From NCBI GenBank assembly GCA_965371945.1, contig CBDVAK010000106.1, positions 1 to 10,944 of the forward strand: a DNA stretch of 10,944 nt. The letters run 5' to 3'. Position 1 is the stretch's first letter, and every line of letters begins with the position of its first letter. Origin of the DNA: CBDVAK01 sp965371945 (lineage in GTDB: Bacteria > Pseudomonadota > Gammaproteobacteria > Competibacterales > JAHEDQ01). This document shows, in pieces, positions 6,711-10,944 of this stretch. The translations under genes were made by a program, and so were the position numbers. The notes under the pieces are model-generated. The model saw only the letters and a program-made list of their open reading frames with translations. It was not told the DNA's origin and made no database searches.

Positions 6711-7588
6711 GCGCTGCCGGGCCGGTCGCGGAAGTATCCGTGGCGAACAGGTGGCTGAGGCTGCAACACGGCGTGCGCAGCAATCCCCTGTTTCTGGTCG
6801 GTGGACTGCTGCTGGCGGTGATCGTGCTGGCGGCGGTGACCGCCCCCTGGCTGGCGCCCTGGGACCCGACCGAGATCAATTTTACCGACCGGCTGGTACC
6901 ACCCGGGCCAGGCCACCCGTTTGGCACCGATCAACTCGGCAGGGATATTTTCAGCCAGGTCCTGTACGGCGGGCGTCTGTCGTTGACAACGGGGCTGGTC
7001 GCGGTATTGCTCTCGGTGGGAATCGGTCTGCCGATCGGCTTGATGGCCGGTTATTTCGGCGGTCGCACCGACACCGCACTGATGCGGGTGGCGGACGTCT
7101 TCCTGGCATTTCCACCCCTATTTCTGCCACTGGCCATTACCGCCGCGCTGGGGCCCGGTCTGTGGAACCTGATGCTGGCGCTGGCAGTCTCCTGGTTCCC
7201 CTGGTATGCCCGCATCATGCGCGGTTCGGTGCTGACCATTCGTTCGGAACTTTACGTACAGGCCGCGCGGGCAATGGGAGTCAGCCACCTGCGGATCATG
7301 CTTCGTCACGCGCTGCCGAATGCGCTCACGCCAACCCTGGTTCAATCGACCATGGATTTCGGCTACACCATCCTGGCCGCGGCCTCATTGAGTTTTATCG
7401 GTATGGGCGCACGTCCGCCGGCAGTGGAGTGGGGCCTGATGGTATCCAACGCGCGCTCGCTGTTTCTTGAATACTGGTGGACGGCGACTTTTCCCGGGAT
7501 CGCGATTTTCGTCACCGTGCTGGCGATCAACTTGCTTGGAGACGGTCTGCGCGACGCCCTGGATCCCAGAACACGGGGGCGCGGATGA
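6707..7588 (+). CDS. ABC transporter permease, DppC/OppC/NikC-like
   Basis: This 293-aa permease starts with GTG at 6707, overlapping the previous gene's TGA in a GTGA junction, so translation is coupled. Domain marks are an N-terminal helix (about 28-50), the DppC-type segment HPFGTDQLGRDIFSQVLYGG (70-89), helices near 92-117, 133-150, 152-168 and 208-232, and the EAA loop around VQAARAMGVSHLRIMLRHAL (184-203). The last helix is about 263-279, followed by LGDGLRDALDPRTRG, the usual C-terminus of this family. It pairs with the upstream permease to form the membrane channel. Nothing is truncated. Confidence 0.95.
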   Translation: MSAAGPVAEVSVANRWLRLQHGVRSNPLFLVGGLLLAVIVLAAVTAPWLAPWDPTEINFTDRLVPPGPGHPFGTDQLGRDIFSQVLYGGRLSLTTGLVAVLLSVGIGLPIGLMAGYFGGRTDTALMRVADVFLAFPPLFLPLAITAALGPGLWNLMLALAVSWFPWYARIMRGSVLTIRSELYVQAARAMGVSHLRIMLRHALPNALTPTLVQSTMDFGYTILAAASLSFIGMGARPPAVEWGLMVSNARSLFLEYWWTATFPGIAIFVTVLAINLLGDGLRDALDPRTRGRG

Positions 7589-8589
7589 GCATCGACGCGG
7601 CCCTTCGAATCCGTGGATTGAGCGTCCGCTTTCCGATGATAAGCGGCAGTGTTCAAGCGGTAGACCACCTTGACCTCGATCTCGGTCGCGGAGAGATTCT
7701 CGGTCTGGTCGGTGAATCAGGCTGCGGCAAAACGGTGACTTCGTCCGCCTGCCTGGGTTTGCTGGCTCCCCCAGCGGAGGTGCGGGGTTCCATTCGCCTC
7801 GGCGAACAGGAAATCGTCGGCTGCCGCGAGAGCCTGCTGCAGCAGCTTCGCGGCGAGCGGATCGCGATGATATTTCAAAACCCCATGGCCGCCCTCAACC
7901 CCTACTTCACCATCGGGCGACAATTGACCGACGTCATTCGTCGTCACCGCAGCGCCTCCGCCCGACAAGCCCGGGCGGAAGCCGCCAACGCACTGCATGA
8001 CGTACGGCTCCCGGACCCACGGCTGCAACTCGACAAATACCCTCATCAGCTCTCGGGCGGCCAGCTGCAAAGAGTGATGATCGCCATGGCCCTGAGCTGC
8101 AAGCCCCGGGTGCTGATCGCCGACGAACCCACCACCGCGCTGGACGTCACGGTACAAGCGCAGATTCTTGTCCTGCTCGAGGAACTGGTCGCCGCCAACG
8201 ACATGTCCGTGCTGTTCATCACCCATGATCTGGGTCTGGTCAGCGCGCTGTGCCATAGCGTTGCCGTGATGTACGCCGGCAGGCTGGTGGAAGCCGGCCC
8301 GGTCGCGGAGGTTTTCTCTGCTCCAGCGCACCCTTACACACAAGGTTTGCTCGGTACCGTGCCGGAATTGGGCAGTGGCAAGACCAGATTGCAGCCGATT
8401 CCGGGCAGCGTCCCCTCGCTTTCCGCGGTACCCGGCGGGTGCAGCTTTCACCCACGCTGCCGCTTCAGCGACCCCTGCTGCGAACGGGAAGTGCCGGCGC
8501 TGGTTGCCAACGGGCCACATCGCCACCTCGCCTGCCACCATCCATTGCCGGGCGACCGGATCGCGCAACAACAGCGGAATACACTGTGA
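7585..8589 (+). CDS. ABC transporter ATPase, DppD/OppD/NikD-like
   Basis: This is a 334-aa ATP-binding subunit. Motifs: Walker A GESGCGKT (43-50), Q-loop Q98 in MIFQNP, signature LSGGQ (156-160), Walker B VLIADEP (176-182), and H-loop H214 in FITHD. After the nucleotide-binding domain comes the oligopeptide-transporter C-terminal extension with HPYTQGLLGTVPEL (249-262) and four conserved cysteines (C286, C292, C298 or C299, and C317). In Dpp-type ATPases this region is reported to hold a [4Fe-4S] cluster (established knowledge of the family; not testable here). The start ATG 7585 overlaps the upstream TGA as ATGA. The frame stays open upstream into the permease gene, but the family's N-terminus (LRIRGLSVRF) begins just after this ATG. 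With the next gene it forms the heterodimeric motor of the importer. Confidence 0.95.
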   Translation: MSIDAALRIRGLSVRFPMISGSVQAVDHLDLDLGRGEILGLVGESGCGKTVTSSACLGLLAPPAEVRGSIRLGEQEIVGCRESLLQQLRGERIAMIFQNPMAALNPYFTIGRQLTDVIRRHRSASARQARAEAANALHDVRLPDPRLQLDKYPHQLSGGQLQRVMIAMALSCKPRVLIADEPTTALDVTVQAQILVLLEELVAANDMSVLFITHDLGLVSALCHSVAVMYAGRLVEAGPVAEVFSAPAHPYTQGLLGTVPELGSGKTRLQPIPGSVPSLSAVPGGCSFHPRCRFSDPCCEREVPALVANGPHRHLACHHPLPGDRIAQQQRNTL

Positions 8590-9542
8590 GCGCCCTGCTG
8601 CAGGTCCGCGACCTCACCCTCAGCTACCGCAACCAGGGCGCTCGCTTGCAAGCAGTGCGGGGAGTCTCGTTCGAGATCGACCGGGGTAGCAGCGTGGCCC
8701 TGGTGGGCGAATCCGGCTGCGGCAAGAGCTCGGTGGCGCTGGCGCTGCTGCACCTGCTGCGTCCGGACAGCGGCGAGGTCAGGTTCGACCAGCTAAACCT
8801 CTCCGAATTGAGCAGATCACAGCTTCACAAGCTGCGGCGCAGGATCTCCATCGTATTTCAAGACCCCTACTCGTCACTCAATCCACGCATGCGCGTGGTG
8901 GATCTGGTTGGCGAGCCGCTACGCACGCACCGCAGGCTGAGAGGCCGCGCGCTGCGCAGCGCGGTCACCCAAAGGCTGGAGGATGTCGGCCTGGGCGCCG
9001 AACACCTGCGCAGCTATGCACACGAATTCTCCGGCGGTCAACGCCAGCGTATCGCGATTGCACGGGCGCTGGCGCTGCAACCCGAGCTGCTGGTACTGGA
9101 CGAACCCACCGCGGCACTGGATGTCTCGGTGCAGGCGCAGGTGCTGGATCTGCTGGAGAACATGCGCGCCAGGTTTGATCTCAGCTATCTGTTCATCACC
9201 CACAACCTGGCGGTGGTGGAGAAGATCTCCGAACAGGTGCTGATCATGTACCGGGGCCGTATTGTCGAGGCGGGCCCGGTCGAATCGGTGTTTGCACGAC
9301 CCCGGCATCCCTACACGCGCGCCCTGCTGGATGCGGTGCCGCGTCTGGACAGCTATCGGCACGCACGGATCAGCACCCTGCCAGGGGAGCCTCCATCGCC
9401 GCTGCAACAGATGCAAGGTTGCGCTTTTGCCCCGCGCTGCCCACGAACCCAGCCTCGCTGCAAACAGCTACCACCATCGCTGGCCGGCGCCTCATCGAAG
9501 GTCGCCTGCCATTTCCCGCTCAACGGGAGTCACCATTCATGA
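8586..9542 (+). CDS. ABC transporter ATPase, DppF/OppF/NikE-like
   Basis: This is a 318-aa ATP-binding subunit that starts with GTG at 8586 in a GTGA overlap with the upstream stop. Motifs: Walker A GESGCGKS (41-48), Q-loop Q92 in VFQDPYSSLNPRM, signature FSGGQ (148-152), Walker B LLVLDEP (168-174), and H-loop H206 in FITHN. The phrase DPYSSLNPRM is typical of the OppF/DppF branch. The C-terminal extension carries HPYTRALLDAVP (241-252) and cysteines C279, C285, C292 and C308, in the same spacing pattern as the partner ATPase. It is coupled by ATGA to the nitrilase gene downstream. The frame is open upstream to 8439, but that part would lie inside the previous gene's coding sequence and lacks family resemblance. 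Confidence 0.95.
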   Translation: MSALLQVRDLTLSYRNQGARLQAVRGVSFEIDRGSSVALVGESGCGKSSVALALLHLLRPDSGEVRFDQLNLSELSRSQLHKLRRRISIVFQDPYSSLNPRMRVVDLVGEPLRTHRRLRGRALRSAVTQRLEDVGLGAEHLRSYAHEFSGGQRQRIAIARALALQPELLVLDEPTAALDVSVQAQVLDLLENMRARFDLSYLFITHNLAVVEKISEQVLIMYRGRIVEAGPVESVFARPRHPYTRALLDAVPRLDSYRHARISTLPGEPPSPLQQMQGCAFAPRCPRTQPRCKQLPPSLAGASSKVACHFPLNGSHHS

Positions 9543-10471
9543 GTTATTTTTCCGTCGCCGGCATACAGATGGCCCCGAAGTGCGCCGACAACCTCGAAGA
9601 TATGGCGACCAGAACAGCCTCGGTTGCCACCCGTTTCCCCTGGATCGACCTGGTGCTGTTTCCGGAGCTGGCGGCATTTGGTCCGGACCGTCGCGCGGCG
9701 CAACCGTTACCGGGACCGGCCGAGGAGTTTTTCTGTGCACTGGCCCACAAGCACGGTATCTGGCTGGTACCCGGCTCGATCTACGAGTTGCGCGATGGCG
9801 ATATCTACAACACCACCCTGGTGATCAACCGGGAAGGAATCGTGGTGGGTCGCTACAGCAAGATGTTTCCGTTCCTACCTTATGAGCGCGGTGTCGAAGC
9901 CGGCAGCGAATTCCTGGTTTTCGATGTTCCGGATGTGGGCCGCTTCGGGATTTCCATCTGCTACGACATATGGTTCCCGGAAACCACCCGGACCCTCGCC
10001 TGGATGGGCGCCGAGGTGATCCTGCACCCGTCGCTGACCAACACGCTCGACCGCGATGTGGAACTCGCCATGGTACGCGCCTGCGCGGCTCAAAATCAGT
10101 GCTATGTGATTGACGTCAACACCACCGGGGACCCCCTCGGGATGGGGCGCTCGCTGTTTGCCGGACCCGATGGGGAGATACTGCATCAGGCCGGAACAGG
10201 CGTGGAAATCATGCCATTGGAACTGGATCTTGGACGTGTCCGTCGTTGTCGCGAGCGGGGCCTCAAGGGGCTCGGGCAACCGCTCAAGTCGTTCCGCGAC
10301 GGTCCCGCCAGCTATCCCGTATACAGCCACGGTCCGGCACACTCACCCTATCTCGCCAAATTGGGTGCATTGGAGCTGCCGCATGGTAATGTGGCCGCGG
10401 CACACCACCACCATGATCATCACGACCACCATGGCCATCACCACCACCACAAGAAAAAACACAGCGGATAG
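9539..10471 (+). CDS. Nitrilase-superfamily C-N hydrolase with His-rich C-terminal tail
   Basis: This is a 310-aa cytoplasmic enzyme of the carbon-nitrogen hydrolase (nitrilase/amidase) superfamily. The catalytic triad is visible: E43 in FPELAAFG, K108 in RYSKMFPFLPYE, and C141 in SICYDIWFPET. Other family marks are YNTTLVINREG (90-100) and the strand after the active site, GAEVILHPSL (157-166). The domain appears to end around residue 283. Residues 289-308 then form a tail with 14 histidines plus Asp and three Lys, a likely binder of transition-metal ions. Nitrilases use cysteine and need no metal, so the tail suggests a regulatory, storage or sensing role. The start ATG 9539 overlaps the upstream ATPase stop as ATGA, which ties its synthesis to the transporter. 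It likely hydrolyses an amide, carbamoyl or nitrile compound that the transporter imports (inference). Its exact substrate class cannot be read from sequence. Confidence 0.93.
   Translation: MSYFSVAGIQMAPKCADNLEDMATRTASVATRFPWIDLVLFPELAAFGPDRRAAQPLPGPAEEFFCALAHKHGIWLVPGSIYELRDGDIYNTTLVINREGIVVGRYSKMFPFLPYERGVEAGSEFLVFDVPDVGRFGISICYDIWFPETTRTLAWMGAEVILHPSLTNTLDRDVELAMVRACAAQNQCYVIDVNTTGDPLGMGRSLFAGPDGEILHQAGTGVEIMPLELDLGRVRRCRERGLKGLGQPLKSFRDGPASYPVYSHGPAHSPYLAKLGALELPHGNVAAAHHHHDHHDHHGHHHHHKKKHSG
10405..10464 (+). repeat. His-codon tract encoding the metal-binding-like tail
   Basis: This in-frame stretch is built almost only of CAC and CAT codons, broken by GAT, GAC, GGC, AAG and AAA. It encodes residues 289-308 of the nitrilase: 14 His, 2 Asp, 1 Gly and 3 Lys. 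The mixed CAC/CAT use argues that it is maintained as protein sequence and is not a recent pure triplet expansion. Confidence 0.85.
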
Positions 10472-10478
10472 CGAAATC

Positions 10479-10944
10479 GTGAGAATCGAACTGAATCCGG
10501 TCGAGGCGCGGGTATTCGGGGTGCTGCTGGAAAAAGAAGCCACCACCCCGGACAGCTACCCACTGACCCTCAACGCAATCACCGTCGCGTGCAACCAGAA
10601 GTCCAGCCGCGAGCCGGTGATGACACTGACCGACACTGAAGTGCAGGAGGCCCTGGACAGACTCTATTCCACCACATTGGTGCGCCGGGAGTCGGTCTCC
10701 GGCTCCCGGGTGGAGCGTTACGGTCACCGCCTCACCGGACGGCTCGATAACGAGCTGGAGTTCTCACCAGAACAAAGGGCCGTACTCAGCGTGTTGCTGC
10801 TGCGAGGCCCGCAGACCTGTGGCGAAATCAGGACCCGTGCCGGGCGCTTGCACGATTTCTCCGACACCGCACAGGTAGCCGGCATCCTGACCAAGCTGGC
10901 GCACCGCGAGGGCGGGCCCTGGGTCCGCGAACTGCCACGCCAGC
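10479..10944 (+). CDS. yceH: YceH-family (DUF480/UPF0502) protein, N-terminal part
   Basis: About 155 codons are visible and the gene leaves the window at the right edge. The product begins VRIELNPVEARVFGVLLEKE, followed by ATTPDSYPLTLNAITVACNQ and KSSREPVMTL. These are hallmarks of the DUF480 (YceH) family, whose structure is two winged-helix domains (family knowledge). The second domain starts near FSPEQRAVLSVLLLRGPQTC (residues 94-113), with GEIRTRAGRLHDF following. The molecular role of the family is not settled; a nucleic-acid-binding regulator is plausible from the fold. The start is GTG at 10479, where the family's N-terminus begins; the nearest upstream signal is a weak GCGGA. It lies 7 nt after the nitrilase stop and may be read from the same transcript, but yceH genes occur in many contexts, so a functional link is unproven. 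Confidence 0.9.
   Translation, partial: MRIELNPVEARVFGVLLEKEATTPDSYPLTLNAITVACNQKSSREPVMTLTDTEVQEALDRLYSTTLVRRESVSGSRVERYGHRLTGRLDNELEFSPEQRAVLSVLLLRGPQTCGEIRTRAGRLHDFSDTAQVAGILTKLAHREGGPWVRELPRQ

Noticed and set aside
8948..8963. Perfect 16-bp palindrome CGCGCTGCGCAGCGCG
   Set aside because: It lies inside the second ATPase gene in an Arg/Ala-coding stretch of GC-rich DNA, where such palindromes arise from codon use. No regulatory context is visible.
10405..10464. The His tail as an engineered purification tag
   Set aside because: The tract is irregular, mixes His with Asp, Gly and Lys, uses both His codons and runs straight into native sequence with yceH 7 nt downstream. No vector sequence is present.
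10284..10727. A minus-strand open frame opposite the nitrilase tail and yceH
   Set aside because: Its Val/Met-rich and Gly-rich stretches are the reverse reading of the His codons. The plus-strand genes explain the region.

Overview
The window is GC-rich and densely coded, with short gaps and several 4-nt stop/start overlaps. DsbC/DsbD-type disulfide isomerase genes, a YceH-type (DUF480) gene and E. coli-like promoter and Shine-Dalgarno signals suggest the chromosome of a gammaproteobacterium. That placement is an inference from gene content. I saw no mobile element, CRISPR array, tRNA or rRNA.

Layout. (1) Positions 1-1036, minus strand: a periplasmic disulfide-isomerisation pair, dsbC followed after 17 nt by the start of dsbD, which runs off the left edge. 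A good sigma70-like promoter lies at 1086-1113. (2) Positions 1255-3970, plus strand: a three-gene module. It holds a MoxR-type AAA+ ATPase, a protein joining an HExxH metallopeptidase-like domain to a VWA-like MIDAS domain (DUF2201 type), and a 107-aa protein of unknown function. (3) Positions 3971-4121: a leader with a candidate promoter, a 7-bp perfect inverted repeat and a strong ribosome binding site. (4) Positions 4122-9542: a complete dipeptide/oligopeptide/nickel-type ABC importer in the order binding protein, permease, permease, ATPase, ATPase. (5) Positions 9539-10471: a nitrilase-superfamily amidohydrolase, translationally coupled to the last ATPase and ending in an extreme histidine-rich tail. 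(6) From 10479 to the right edge: the N-terminal part of a YceH-family protein, 7 nt after the nitrilase stop.

How the genes may work together. DsbC repairs wrong disulfides in the periplasm and DsbD keeps it reduced. The MoxR/VWA pair resembles the known MoxR-plus-VWA pairing used to mature or remodel protein complexes, often metalloenzymes; the target here is unknown. The transporter and nitrilase genes form one transcription unit with coupled translation from the second permease onward. The simplest reading is uptake of a nitrogenous compound followed by cytoplasmic hydrolysis of its C-N bond. The His-rich tail raises a second possibility, that the cluster handles or senses a transition metal such as nickel. 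This nitrilase with its metal-binding tail, tied to a Dpp/Nik-type transporter, is the most unusual thing in the window.
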